DNA of 64,000 bases, from positions 233,682-297,681 of the forward strand of contig LADR01000024.1 in assembly GCA_000961655.1 (NCBI GenBank). The letters run 5' to 3'. The notes under the pieces were generated by a model, which saw only the letters and a program-made list of their open reading frames with translations, was not told the DNA's origin and ran no database searches. Source of the stretch: Desulfatitalea sp. BRH_c12. Its GTDB lineage: Bacteria; Desulfobacterota; Desulfobacteria; Desulfobacterales; Desulfosarcinaceae. Shown in pieces: positions 34,927-44,212 of this stretch; position 1 is the stretch's first letter; the number at the start of each line of letters is the position of its first letter. Position numbers and translations under genes: made by a program.

Positions 34927-34942
34927 AAATGAACGTTCATTT
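34927..34942. promoter_or_regulatory. TetR operator-like palindrome, copy 2
   Basis: AAATGAACGTTCATTT, a perfect 16-bp palindrome immediately upstream of the TetR start, typical of autoregulated TetR-family operators. Confidence 0.7.
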
Positions 34943-35147
34943 AACGTCAATACATTTTTAGTTCAGTCCGATCCATCCGTATGAGCGCCTGTCTGTCTGG
35001 TAAGGTAGCGTCATTTGAGCTTTCGGGTTGAAACACCGATTTAAGTTTTTTTTATCATTTGCCGATAATAGACCCAGTCGAATAAGAAATCTTGAGGCGT
35101 TGATCTACAAAACTTGCAAGACTGGCTGCGATGGCAATTGCTCAATT

Positions 35148-35660
35148 ATGAATTCCCGATTACGCCTTCATCTGCTTATTCCATCAGACGGAACCTTCTC
35201 TCATTCTCAAAGAATATCCAATCACACCGGATTTACACTGATTGAGTTGATGATCGTAACCGCTATTCTTGCCACCCTGGCGGCCATTGCGGTGCCGATG
35301 ATTTCCGAATATGCCCGCAGAGCCAGAACTGCCCGGGCCATTCAAGAAATTCGGCTTCTGCAAGGCGAAATCACCGCATTCGAAATTGAAGCAGGGGGGC
35401 CGCCGGCCGATCTGTCGGAAATCGATCGCACCGGGCTCAAGGACCCATGGGGCCATCCTTACCAATATCAACGCCTTGATTTGGTCCCTAAGGGTCGCTG
35501 GCGCAAAGACAAGTTCCTGGTTCCGATTAACTCAACGTATGACTTGTGGAGTATGGGACCTGACGGTGAGAGCGCAGCGCCGCTTACGGCAAAAAAGAGT
35601 CAGGATGACATCATCAGAGCCAATGACGGTTCGTTTGTTGGGCGAGCGTCATCGTATTAG
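35148..35660 (+). CDS. Type II secretion-like pseudopilin (GspG type)
   Basis: A 170-residue protein with a prepilin cleavage and N-methylation motif (TGFTLIELMIV) after a ~27-residue leader, followed by the long hydrophobic alpha helix and a globular part with LKDPWGHPYQYQ and YDLWSMGPDG, which are GspG signatures including the calcium-site loop. It is cleaved by a prepilin peptidase. No other secretion genes are nearby, so this is an isolated pseudopilin. The ATG at 35148 gives a leader of normal size; an upstream start at 35028 would be too long. It precedes the sensor kinase by 17 bp. Confidence 0.85.
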   Translation: MNSRLRLHLLIPSDGTFSHSQRISNHTGFTLIELMIVTAILATLAAIAVPMISEYARRARTARAIQEIRLLQGEITAFEIEAGGPPADLSEIDRTGLKDPWGHPYQYQRLDLVPKGRWRKDKFLVPINSTYDLWSMGPDGESAAPLTAKKSQDDIIRANDGSFVGRASSY

Positions 35661-35677
35661 AATCAAAGGCATATCCC

Positions 35678-37447
35678 ATGATATCCAAAAAGCTGGAAGG
35701 TGGTAAGTGGTTCTTGAAAAGTAAGGTCGCGCAGCGAATGTTTTTGATGTTCGTGCTCAGTGCGATTCTGCCGTTACTGACGATCGCGACAGTGTCTTAC
35801 TTTTACGTTGGTCATCAGCTTACGATTCTCACTGAAAAACGTCTTCAGCAACAGTGCAAATACTTCGGATTGCAAATATACGGGCGTCTGGCCGCGATGG
35901 AAGATTATCTGGCGCTGGTAGCACAAAAATTTCGGCAAGACGGCAAAAATAGCATTGAACATGAACCCTTTGATCCGATAAAACGAGAAGGCCATGGCCT
36001 AAGACGCATATTCGTGATGGCGGATGGGCGGACCACGCCCATTTGCGACCATTTGAAAGATCATCCATATCCCGCGTTAAGCCGCGACATTCAGATAGAA
36101 AATGATCAGACGATACTTAGAATTGTGTCTTCCAATCGGGACAATCCTTCAATTTATATGCTGAAACGTATCGCGCCGGACCTGCCGGAGCTGGGCACCA
36201 TCGCGGGTGAAATCGATCCGGTTTATCTCTGGGGGATTGGAGCCAATGGAGCCTTACCCCCTGAAATCGAGATGACCGTTATTGCAGCAGACGGTGAAAA
36301 ACTCATTTCCAGCAACCTTGACTTCCCAATTGATGAGCCTTTTTTAAAGATCAAACAAAAAAATCCGTTTTCCGGCAATTATGAGAATACTTTCGGCCCA
36401 GAAGCCTATATCAACATCTACTGGTCTCTTTTTCTTAAACACCGGTTTACCATTTCTGACTGGACGATTATTTTAAGCCAGTCAAAAGCATCTATCATGG
36501 CACCGGTTTCTAGATTCAAGCACACCTTTTTTCTTTTGGTGCTACTCACTTTTTGGATCATTTTGCTGATCTCTTTTAGTACAATCCGACGCAGAACAAC
36601 ACCCATCGAAACATTAAAGGCCGGTGCGATGAAGATCGCCCAAGGTGAGTATGGCTACAAAGTAGTCATCTCAAGCGGTGACGAATTTGAGAGTCTGGCG
36701 GAAACTTTCAATGAGATGAGCGACAAAATCAAAAAAAGCCAGGCAATGCTCTTGCAGTCGGCTAAAATGAGTACTTTTGGACAAATGAGTGCCGGAATCG
36801 TACATGAAATCGGGCAACCGCTAAGTGCGATCAGTGGCTATGCCGAACTCATGAATATGGGCGGTTTATCAGAAGAAAAGCAGCAGCATTACTTTACAAT
36901 TATCAGTCAGCAAATAGAACGCTTGAAAACAATTATATCGAAATTTCGCATTTTTTCCAGAAGTTCGCACCAGGTTGTGGCCGAGGTCGACCTCAACCGC
37001 ATTCTGCACCAAACACAAAACTTATTAGAATATCAACTCAAAATTAAAATGGTCGAGGTCCAATGGGTTATAGACGGAGCGCTGCCACCGATCTTGGGTG
37101 ATGCTGATGGACTCCAGCAGGTTTTTTTGAATTTATTGTCCAATGCCGTTGATGCACTGGAAAAAAGCCAAGGCACACCTACAATCGAAATTAAGACGTA
37201 TGCCAATGATGGCAGTGTTTATGTGGAAATCGCTGATAATGGCTGCGGAATATCAAAAGAGATTCAGCAGTCGGTTTTCGATCCTTTTTTTACTACCAAA
37301 GGGGAAGAAAAAGGAACCGGTTTAGGGTTGGCGATTACAAGTTCCATTGTTCAAAAACACAACGGAACCATCCAGTTAATTTCAAAGGCCGACAAGGGAA
37401 CCACCTTTATACTTCGGTTTCCGATTGCCGATCGCAGCTATATTTGA
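35678..37447 (+). CDS. Membrane sensor histidine kinase (HAMP, HisKA, HATPase)
   Basis: A 589-residue kinase. Helix 1 lies at about residues 20-45, an extracytoplasmic sensor domain of Cache type follows to about 280, helix 2 (FFLLVLLTFWIILLISFS) leads to HAMP, then the phosphoacceptor His in GIVHEIGQPLSAISGYAEL, and the catalytic domain with N box NLLSNAVDAL, G1 DNGCGISKE and G2 GTGLGLAIT. It resembles DctB/NtrY-type kinases. No response regulator is adjacent; the pseudopilin gene just upstream may share the transcript. Confidence 0.92.
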   Translation: MISKKLEGGKWFLKSKVAQRMFLMFVLSAILPLLTIATVSYFYVGHQLTILTEKRLQQQCKYFGLQIYGRLAAMEDYLALVAQKFRQDGKNSIEHEPFDPIKREGHGLRRIFVMADGRTTPICDHLKDHPYPALSRDIQIENDQTILRIVSSNRDNPSIYMLKRIAPDLPELGTIAGEIDPVYLWGIGANGALPPEIEMTVIAADGEKLISSNLDFPIDEPFLKIKQKNPFSGNYENTFGPEAYINIYWSLFLKHRFTISDWTIILSQSKASIMAPVSRFKHTFFLLVLLTFWIILLISFSTIRRRTTPIETLKAGAMKIAQGEYGYKVVISSGDEFESLAETFNEMSDKIKKSQAMLLQSAKMSTFGQMSAGIVHEIGQPLSAISGYAELMNMGGLSEEKQQHYFTIISQQIERLKTIISKFRIFSRSSHQVVAEVDLNRILHQTQNLLEYQLKIKMVEVQWVIDGALPPILGDADGLQQVFLNLLSNAVDALEKSQGTPTIEIKTYANDGSVYVEIADNGCGISKEIQQSVFDPFFTTKGEEKGTGLGLAITSSIVQKHNGTIQLISKADKGTTFILRFPIADRSYI

Positions 37448-37573
37448 TGCCAAAAGAAGATGAAGGTGTATTTTCAATCCATGGCTTCACCAGCCATTAT
37501 GAAAGATTCCATTTGAGATGGAATTCAACTTCTTCAACGATTATTGCAAGAAAGCAGCGCTTTTCGTATGCAA

Positions 37574-38611
37574 TCAGTAAGTCCAGCTAATCGTAAAAGA
37601 TCCATAATATTGACCGCCATCTTGATCTTTGAACTCTTCGGTTCGATAGACATGGGTGTAGGTGAATTCGAGGCGGTTGTAGATAAATGTCGCTCCAGCG
37701 TATAGATCTGCTACGAAATAGTTTTTGTCCACACTATGACTGTCCCTGAAGGTATTGCCATCCAGAAAAATATTCCGGGCGATGGCGCGTCCGTCGATAC
37801 CTGCAAAAAATACAAACCCGAAAGATGGCCAACGGTGATGGCCGCTGTAGGCCGTAACTGCCGTGCCGCCTCCCGGTCGAATGAGGGGTGAACCAAAATC
37901 GGCCGGAAAATTGTAGCCCATGCGCGCTTCGAACCCGGCATTGGCATACGTATAGACGTTGCCCAGAGTGAGGCCGGTGTGCGGGATCAGGTCGGCTGCA
38001 AATAGCGTGTGTGTTGGCGTGCGAAGCGAACGCCAGTGGCGTTCCCACGTCAGCAGTAAACCGGGTTCGTCATTTAACTGGTTGTTCCATCCGTTGGGCC
38101 CCTTATCGTTGATCCATTCATGAACGAGTTTTTGACTTTTCTCGGCCAGAGACGATGGGCCCACGACACCTATAGTCAACTCGAAGGAATCCAGTGTGTT
38201 CAGCTTTGCAGTGTGCAATCCCAGAGACAAGTAGGTCCAGCCGGCATAGGGGCGGTCGTTGACAATCAGGTCTTCAGCCGCGGTGTCCTCAGGAGTGTAC
38301 ATGTTTTGTCCGAACGACAAGGTCAGGTTCTGCTGTAAATCATTTCGCCGGAGCGGAATTTTGTCAGCGATCAGGCCGCCCCAACCTTTCGGTGGGGTGC
38401 CGTCATTTCGGATGTCCCTGGAAACCCAGGTGAATTTAATAGCCGAGGTATAATGTTTATCGCTTCCGCCAAAAAAATCATTTTCGAAAGAGAACAAAAA
38501 TTTGGCCTGGCTGTCATCTGCACGGCTGTCTGCCGGTAAGGCGCTGAAGGCCCAGATGGGAACCACTAATAAGACCATTAGTCGCAGGATAGTGTGCGTA
38601 TGTTCGGACAT
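37574..38611 (-). CDS. LpxR-family outer membrane lipid A deacylase
   Basis: A 345-residue beta-barrel protein resembling LpxR, which removes the 3'-acyloxyacyl group of lipid A. It has a signal peptide (LRLMVLLVVPIWAFSALPADSRA), then FSFENDFFGGSDKHYTSAIKFTW and NDRPYAGWTYLSLGL, the two best-conserved family blocks (active-site Asn/Asp/His region). It ends with an aromatic residue (SWTY), as usual for barrels. ATG at 38611 with GGAAGG upstream is preferred over 38626. Confidence 0.85.
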   Translation of the reverse strand: MSEHTHTILRLMVLLVVPIWAFSALPADSRADDSQAKFLFSFENDFFGGSDKHYTSAIKFTWVSRDIRNDGTPPKGWGGLIADKIPLRRNDLQQNLTLSFGQNMYTPEDTAAEDLIVNDRPYAGWTYLSLGLHTAKLNTLDSFELTIGVVGPSSLAEKSQKLVHEWINDKGPNGWNNQLNDEPGLLLTWERHWRSLRTPTHTLFAADLIPHTGLTLGNVYTYANAGFEARMGYNFPADFGSPLIRPGGGTAVTAYSGHHRWPSFGFVFFAGIDGRAIARNIFLDGNTFRDSHSVDKNYFVADLYAGATFIYNRLEFTYTHVYRTEEFKDQDGGQYYGSFTISWTY

Positions 38612-38833
38612 AACCCTTCCGCGCATGTCATTGTGCTCCGATCCGTCGTTTTTTGTCTTGGGTGTGGCAATATAAGCAGCATTTCAGCTGTGGCCAACCA
38701 TCCCTGTGGCAAGCGGCCACCAACAGCATCGTGCATGCAATGCATCATAGGGCATCAGGTGTGGTGTGACGGCTATGCTAATCGGAAAGGCGCGGTACTG
38801 AGGTGTGCGACCGCCTGATAAAAGATGCGGCAC

Positions 38834-39337
38834 TCAAACGACGTTTCCGAGCAACAAGCGTTTCAGGGAGTGACGGAGGCTGCCTTCGGGGATGGACAGA
38901 TAGAATTGATGACACGCCTCACACAAGTGCACGCCAGCATCGATGCTCTTAAGCTGGTGCAAGGTCATCAGCAAACCGCAAAGAGCACACTTCTTAAAAT
39001 CATGCCGGGTCAACTGGGTGAGAACCTCATGGCTGCGGGCGATGATCCGTGTTCCGGTCGCAAATAGCCCGCTTTTGAGCGCTGAAACGGGTTGAATCCA
39101 GCAGACCTGTGTCAAATAGGAGCGGTATCCCTGCGGTCCGAATTGGCCAGGGTCATAATTTTTTACGACAATACTGACCTCTTCCAAGGGTTCAAGCTGC
39201 TGCGCGGTCTGAAAGCACATGCCGCCTTCACTGAAATTAAGTAAGCGCGAGGAGCGGAAATCATCCGATTGTGACGGGGCATATTGGATCGGCGTATTGA
39301 TCGCTATCCTTTGATGCGCGCGCTGTATGGGTGACAT
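38834..39337 (-). CDS. PilZ domain protein with C-terminal zinc-ribbon-like cysteines
   Basis: A 167-residue protein. The c-di-GMP-binding PilZ signature is visible as R-x3-R in IQRAHQRIAINTP and as NFSEGGMCF (the N/D-x-S-x-x-G motif). The C-terminal ~60 residues hold two C-x2-C pairs (CALC and CEAC) that look like a zinc ribbon. ATG at 39337 with AGAGGA upstream is chosen; the open frame continues to 39568 but that part does not look coding. A c-di-GMP receptor is inferred. Confidence 0.8.
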   Translation of the reverse strand: MSPIQRAHQRIAINTPIQYAPSQSDDFRSSRLLNFSEGGMCFQTAQQLEPLEEVSIVVKNYDPGQFGPQGYRSYLTQVCWIQPVSALKSGLFATGTRIIARSHEVLTQLTRHDFKKCALCGLLMTLHQLKSIDAGVHLCEACHQFYLSIPEGSLRHSLKRLLLGNVV

Positions 39338-39645
39338 GATGATCCTCTGGGGGTGCCCCCGCCTGATGTTGGGGCAAGAACCCTCACCAGTATCTCGAGC
39401 CGATATATTCTCCATCATCGCCTGAGGGGTCAATGCGGCATCAGATTGAATCGAGGGATACTTGCGTAGGAATTGCCATTGAAACCTGGGTTGAAGACCC
39501 CATATAGCAGGCGAAGGGCCGTGCTTCCGGGTGCAGGATAACCCACCAGTATATTGATTAATCAGCATGCGGACAGATGCAAAATAAGCAATGTTTCGTG
39601 GAAAGGGGATTGCACATTTTTAGATAGGTCTCATATATAAATATA

Positions 39646-39846
39646 TTTGGTTATGCAGTTCGCTCCAGTGATTATGGGCGAAGTGTTAAGTGTAAAGTTT
39701 AAAGTGTAAAGGGAGGCATTCTGTCGATTTGACATGCTCACCTTCCGCTTTTACGTGCATGCTTTTGTTAAAGGTTCTAAAAATCACAGCGTAACCTTCT
39801 TATGATACCCCATACCTGTGATCACTGGAGCGAAGTGCATAACCAG
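39646..39846. repeat. MITE-like element, family A, with perfect 9-bp target duplication
   Basis: A 201-bp element with terminal inverted repeats (left TTTGGTTATGCAGTTCGC, right GGAGCGAAGTGCATAACCAG). It is flanked on both sides by ATAAATATA (39637-39645 and 39847-39855). It contains no coding capacity. It occupies much of the 658-bp gap between the PilZ gene and the membrane protein gene. Confidence 0.9.
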
Positions 39847-39995
39847 ATAAATATAATAGCTGCATTGTTCCTGCCTTCATATCGCATCTCCGAAGGGACG
39901 TTCCCTGCATCATTTCGACTTTTTCTATATTTGCCGCCTTCTTTTCAGCCGTGTGCAGGACATCTGCTTTTAATCACAGCAACGAAGGAGTCATC

Positions 39996-40706
39996 ATGGC
40001 CGATGGCATCCATATCCGAATGACTAAAAAAGACGCCGATAAACTGCTTTGGATTCTCCTGCTCTTTGAAGTATTCCTGGTTGTGGTGTTTGTGGGTGAT
40101 GCTCTTTTGGATGTGCAAAGCCCAATCCATAAATTGTTCAATCTCGATAGCGAAGCAACTTTGCCCGCATGGTTTTCGTCATTGCAATTAGGCTTGGTCG
40201 GTGTGATTTTTTTGGCCGTATGGGTCGGAGTTCCTGAACGCGAACCCGGGTTGCGTCAATTTTTACTTCTGGTCGGATTGGGGTTTCTATTTCTGTCGAT
40301 GGACGAAGCCGCTGAGTTCCATGAAAAATTGACCCGCGTATTGAGACATGTGGACTGGTTGCCGCAATTCAAAGGCGGCATATGGATCCCCATCTATCTT
40401 TCCGTGGCTGCCTGTGTTGGTTGGTTCACCCGGCGGACAATCGGTGGACTGTGTAAAAACCGGCCTCTTGAAATGGTCTTTATGCTGTCCGGATTGGCCC
40501 TCATTATAGTCGGAAGTGTCGCATTGGAAATTTTGACGCACATGTTCTGGAAGGATGGGCAAAACCCTGCATTATATAAAATCGAGGTGATATTAGAGGA
40601 ATTTTTCGAGATGGCAGGGGCTAGTGTCCTTTTGTATGGTACGATCTTGTTTGCTTTACGAAACCATCATACGCTGTCGGATGAAAGCGGCGCCAATGCG
40701 GAATAA
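39996..40706 (+). CDS. Unknown polytopic membrane protein
   Basis: A 236-residue protein with about six hydrophobic helices. Conserved-looking acidic motifs lie at the membrane boundary: SMDEAAEFHEKL near the middle and LEEFFEMAGASVLLYG near the C-terminus; the two together resemble a family of uncharacterised membrane proteins with DE..E..H and EE..E motifs that might bind a metal. ATG at 39996 with GAAGGAG upstream. No functional neighbours. Confidence 0.7.
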   Translation: MADGIHIRMTKKDADKLLWILLLFEVFLVVVFVGDALLDVQSPIHKLFNLDSEATLPAWFSSLQLGLVGVIFLAVWVGVPEREPGLRQFLLLVGLGFLFLSMDEAAEFHEKLTRVLRHVDWLPQFKGGIWIPIYLSVAACVGWFTRRTIGGLCKNRPLEMVFMLSGLALIIVGSVALEILTHMFWKDGQNPALYKIEVILEEFFEMAGASVLLYGTILFALRNHHTLSDESGANAE

Positions 40707-41013
40707 AAATGTGACGTGTCGGTGGATATGAATGTGGCGGCCTCATGGCAGGGTAAAACATTTTTTCAGCGGTTTCATGGTAGCCAGGTGCCCTGCGAAA
40801 AGCAATTTCTACTTTTAGATGCCAAATTCCCTCGGCGGTATCGCCATTGTAGTAAAATGTATCGACCATCACGGATGCATCCAGATTCACGCCCTGGACC
40901 AGGTTGCTCTTTTTCAATGACTCTTGAATTCTCAAGAAGGAGATCTCGATACAGGGATCGAAGATAGTGCTTGACAGGCGCAGTTGTTTCCGGTTATTAG
41001 AGATATCTAACAT
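40621..41013 (-). CDS. Hypothetical protein, possibly a decayed fragment
   Basis: A 130-codon frame convergent with the preceding gene and overlapping its 3' end by 86 bp. The central part (VMVDTFYYNGDTAEGIWHLKVEIAFRRAPGYHETAEKMFYPAM) reads like real protein, while the last ~20 residues read antisense to the neighbour, as if the original stop had been lost. No ribosome site is clear. No family recognised. Confidence 0.35.
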   Translation of the reverse strand: MLDISNNRKQLRLSSTIFDPCIEISFLRIQESLKKSNLVQGVNLDASVMVDTFYYNGDTAEGIWHLKVEIAFRRAPGYHETAEKMFYPAMRPPHSYPPTRHIFIPHWRRFHPTAYDGFVKQTRSYHTKGH

Positions 41014-41040
41014 ACTTTGATGATATAGAAGATTATAATA

Positions 41041-41583
41041 ATGACGCCAACCCCCAACGATCCTGCGAACAAGCCTTTGACCTCGACCATGGAGGATTAC
41101 CTAGAGGCTATTTACGATCTGAACAAAGATAAAAAGGTGATCCGTGTCAAGGACATCGCCAAGCGCCTGGATGTCAAAATGCCCACGGTCACCAGCATGC
41201 TGCGGACCTTGAATGAGCGCGGACTGGTCAACTATGAAAAGTACGAGTATGTGGAACTGACCAACATCGGAGCCGATGTCGGCCGGGAGATGCGCCGCAG
41301 GCACCAGGTTCTATTTCAATTTTTGACAGATATCCTCAAAATCGAGCATAACATTGCCGATGAAGAAGCCTGCAAGATGGAGCATACATTAAGTTTTGCC
41401 ACCCTTGAGAACTTGACCGATTTCATGCACTTCATCCAGACCTGTCCCCGTGCAGGCGACAGTTGGCTACGCTATTTTGATGAGTTTCGCAAGATTGGCC
41501 ACCGACCCGAAACGTGCGGTAAATGTGCTGAAAATTTTGCCTGCGAACTCAAGCAGAAGGATAAGAAAACCCGCAAGAAGTAG
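41041..41583 (+). CDS. DtxR/MntR-family metal-dependent repressor
   Basis: A 180-residue regulator. The N-terminal winged helix is characteristic (MEDYLEAIYDLNKDKKVIRVKDIAKRLDVKMPTVTSMLRTLNERGLVNYE), followed by the dimerisation and metal-binding region with REMRRRHQVLFQFLTDIL and EACKMEHTLS. The C-terminal tail (CGKCAENFACELKQ) carries three cysteines and replaces the usual SH3-like domain. Three kilobases downstream lies a feo operon with a long inverted repeat in its promoter region, a likely target. Followed by a good terminator. Confidence 0.9.
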   Translation: MTPTPNDPANKPLTSTMEDYLEAIYDLNKDKKVIRVKDIAKRLDVKMPTVTSMLRTLNERGLVNYEKYEYVELTNIGADVGREMRRRHQVLFQFLTDILKIEHNIADEEACKMEHTLSFATLENLTDFMHFIQTCPRAGDSWLRYFDEFRKIGHRPETCGKCAENFACELKQKDKKTRKK

Positions 41584-41656
41584 CCCGGGCCTGGCCGCCG
41601 TAAGGGTTCGCTATACCAGGCTTGGACAAGCCGGTGATCAAGAAGTGAATTTGTAA

Positions 41657-41692
41657 GCCGCCTCAAGGGACATGATGAGGGCGGCCTTTTTT
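41657..41692 (+). terminator. Intrinsic terminator of the DtxR-family gene
   Basis: GCCGCC..GGCGGC stem followed by six T residues, about 75 bp after the stop. Confidence 0.75.
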
Positions 41693-41844
41693 AGGAAAGT
41701 ATTGTTAGATATTCAAAACTGATTCGAGCAGCTTCTGAATACTTTTCCGAAGCATATCGGCTGCCCCGATCTGAGTGGTGGATCAACCCCCTTGGCGGCT
41801 TGCGACGCCAACAGGCCCTCGATAGAGCCTCTTTTATAAACGAT

Positions 41845-41935
41845 GTTCAGCTGAGGACTCCGGTGACCAGCTTAACGGCGTCAACTTTAAATTCCTTTAA
41901 AAACCCCTGCTGCTCCGGTTATGCATTTTTCACCT
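41845..41935 (-). pseudogene. Relic of IS3-family transposase OrfA
   Basis: On the minus strand, ATGCATAACCGG starts a frame that shifts after a T-run; the next frame reads FLKEFKVDAVKLVTGVLS then a stop, matching the start of IS3-type OrfA (KEFK-DAVKLV). A GGAG ribosome site precedes the ATG. The remainder is too decayed to follow. Nothing else is recognised between the terminator and the asparaginase gene. Confidence 0.6.
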
Positions 41936-42133
41936 CCAAAAAAATGGTTATGAATACGAGCATCGCAATGAATCGAGCTTTAATTGGCGGTGTTATTCAA
42001 AAGGACCACGGCCCTGGTGCAAACAGGTAAGAATGGGATAGTGGCAGCCGTTCATGGTTGATGCGGCGCCCCAGCAGGGTGGGCAGAAGGCCGGAGGCCC
42101 GCTCCGGCCCTGCCCGCAGCGCCTCCCGCAAGG

Positions 42134-43189
42134 CTATTTATCAAACAGGGCCTGGAGCTGTTTTGATTCTCTGACGCCGCTTTGCAGCGCCAGCATCAGA
42201 AGAATGCGCGCCTTCTGTGGCGTCAAGTCATCGGCGAAGATCGCCCCGGCATCTTTGAGGGTTTTGCCTCCGCCCTCAAACCCGTATACGGGCAGCACTC
42301 TTCCTGTGTGCACCCGCGTGGAAATAACCACCGGAATACCTTTGCCGATCGCATACTTGATCGCCTCGAACATGGGAATGTTCACGTTGCCCCAGCCGAG
42401 CGCCTGAATGACGATGCCCTTGGCCCCCTGATCCGCCGCGGCCTTTACCAGGGATCCGCTCGCGCCTCCGTACATTGACACGATTTCAATGGTGGGCAGC
42501 TTTTCGGAGGATAAGGCGACATGTTGCCGCCTCAGCGGGGCTTGGTAGAAAATCACCCGGTCGTTGTCCGCATACCCTAAAAATCCGAAATCGCCAGAGT
42601 TGAATGTTTCCACACTCGACGTATGTGTCTTGGTTGCCAATCGCGCTGCATTGATCTGGTTGTTCAGAACGATCAGCGCGCCTTTGCCCTTGGCATCGGG
42701 CGACACACAGATCCGGACGGCATTCAAGAGGTTGCGGGGACCGTCGAAATCGGGCTCGGATGCGTTGCGCTGCGCCCCGATCAGCACGATCGGCTTGTCG
42801 CTTTTGATTGTCAGATCGAGGAAATAAGCCGTCTCTTCCAGGGTGTCGGTGCCGTGAGACACGATAACCCCGGCCACTTCATCTCTTGCCAACGCCTCGT
42901 TCACCGCTTTCTGCAACCCCACCCACCTTTCAGGGTCCATGTAATCGGAAGGCACATTGGACAGGTTTTGAACCTCGACCTGGGCGTATTTGGAAATCTC
43001 AGGGACCGTAGCGAGCAGGTCTTCCCCGGAAATCGCCGGCACCGGGGCCTTTTTAACCGGGTCGATTTTCATAGCGATCGTGCCCCCGGTGGCGATCAAT
43101 TTAACCACCTGGTCAGCGGCCGAGGCAACGCCGGCGAAGATAAGGACGAGGATCATCACGCCAATCACGGAAACTGTCGTTTTTCGCAT
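42134..43189 (-). CDS. ansB: Periplasmic type II L-asparaginase
   Basis: Hydrolyses asparagine to aspartate and ammonia. The 351-residue precursor begins with a signal peptide (VIGVMILVLIFAGVASAA). Catalytic motifs are LIATGGTIAM (first Thr) and VSHGTDTLEETAYFL (second Thr, Asp). The C-terminal region (VYGFEGGGKTLKDAGAIFADDL) is complete. The ATG at 43189 has AGGGAG eight bases upstream; the open frame runs further to 43459 but that part is not protein-like. It faces away from the feo operon. Confidence 0.93.
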   Translation of the reverse strand: MRKTTVSVIGVMILVLIFAGVASAADQVVKLIATGGTIAMKIDPVKKAPVPAISGEDLLATVPEISKYAQVEVQNLSNVPSDYMDPERWVGLQKAVNEALARDEVAGVIVSHGTDTLEETAYFLDLTIKSDKPIVLIGAQRNASEPDFDGPRNLLNAVRICVSPDAKGKGALIVLNNQINAARLATKTHTSSVETFNSGDFGFLGYADNDRVIFYQAPLRRQHVALSSEKLPTIEIVSMYGGASGSLVKAAADQGAKGIVIQALGWGNVNIPMFEAIKYAIGKGIPVVISTRVHTGRVLPVYGFEGGGKTLKDAGAIFADDLTPQKARILLMLALQSGVRESKQLQALFDK

Positions 43190-44048
43190 AACTAAACTCC
43201 CTTTGGTGAATGGTTGTTGAACGACTGCCGACGCCCATGGTCGGCAAACCTGCCCACATCGATTGTACGACTTCATGACCTGAGGACCTGCTGGGGAGCT
43301 TCCGATACTGGTCGTGTTATTCAAAGATGAGTAGAAAATCCGGCGCCGGGTAGAATTGGGGAAAGGCTGCATGGACAGCATCAGGATAGTGTTATCGTTA
43401 TCAGGGGTGTGAGGGTTGTCAACAGAAAAACGGGACAAGCGTTGGGACCTATGTGCCAAGCTGGGCGATCGGCAATTTCGAGAAGCGTCGCGCGATAACC
43501 ATCAAACAGGCCGCCACCCGTGTGAAGCAGCAAAAAAATAGCGTGGCTTGTCGAAGAAAGATAAAGTACTTCAAATTTGCCATTGATCTCTCTCCGGGAC
43601 AGCGGTCGCGGTAGCCGAACATGTGGTGCGGGCGGCACTACTCTCTTTACTGGCGTCAGCCCAAAAGCGGTGAACCGGATGAGTGGTATGCGGCAACAGA
43701 AATCACCTTTAACTGATAGTGGGCATCAGCGATTTTGTCGATCCGGGATTTTTTTGTGTGGGCGGAGCGTTGCATGAGAGTAGTGAAAGTCCCTCTGCCT
43801 ATATACCCATTTTAATTGCTTTGCACCCGGCCGCTTTTACTCCTGACCTGCAGCCCCGCAGCTACTTTCAATACTTCGACTCCAGCCTTCTTCCGAATTT
43901 CCGGCCCGTCCCGGAGTGCGGCTGGAACTGTCCCCACTGTTTGAACACTAAATCGGGAGAAGTGCTGGAATTAAAAGGCGGTGCCCCGCATTGACCGGTC
44001 CGTGCCCGGTCGGGTTCGGGGGTCTTTTCTGAGTACCCCGGAAAAAAC
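43190..44048. other. Long gap with no recognised gene
   Basis: About 860 bp between asparaginase and the feo promoter. Small open frames exist (for example 43719-43994, ending near CGWNCPHC) but none has a ribosome site or family resemblance. No dispersed repeat copy was seen here. Confidence 0.4.
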
Positions 44049-44076
44049 TTGACAATGAAAGTGGATCGTGTAAATT
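44049..44076 (+). promoter_or_regulatory. Sigma-70-like promoter of the feo operon
   Basis: TTGACA at 44049-44054 and TAAATT at 44071-44076, spacer 16 bp. The inverted repeat at 44105-44132 starts about 28 bp downstream, within the transcribed leader. Confidence 0.55.
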
Positions 44077-44104
44077 GGCGATTCTCATAAAGATAGGACT
44101 ATCT

Positions 44105-44132
44105 AACTTAGCAAGATATGCATTGCTAAGTT
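44105..44132. promoter_or_regulatory. Long inverted repeat, likely metalloregulator operator for feo
   Basis: AACTTAGCAA and its perfect complement TTGCTAAGTT, separated by 8 bp. Position just downstream of the promoter fits a repressor site. A DtxR-family regulator encoded at 41041 is the obvious candidate; Fur cannot be excluded. Confidence 0.6.
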
Positions 44133-44212
44133 TGGCTTATAAATGAGAGAGGCTCCAACATCATCCATTTTGCCGTTTGTGCTTTTGGGTGGCGCAAGCC
44201 GAGGAGGTTTAT

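Noticed and set aside
35148..35660. Start of a full type II secretion or type IV pilus operon
   Set aside because: Only one pseudopilin-like gene is present; the neighbours are a regulator and a histidine kinase.
43719..43994. 91-codon frame ending with a CGWNCPHC motif
   Set aside because: GTG start without a ribosome site, composition unlike neighbours, no recognised family. The cysteines alone are not enough.
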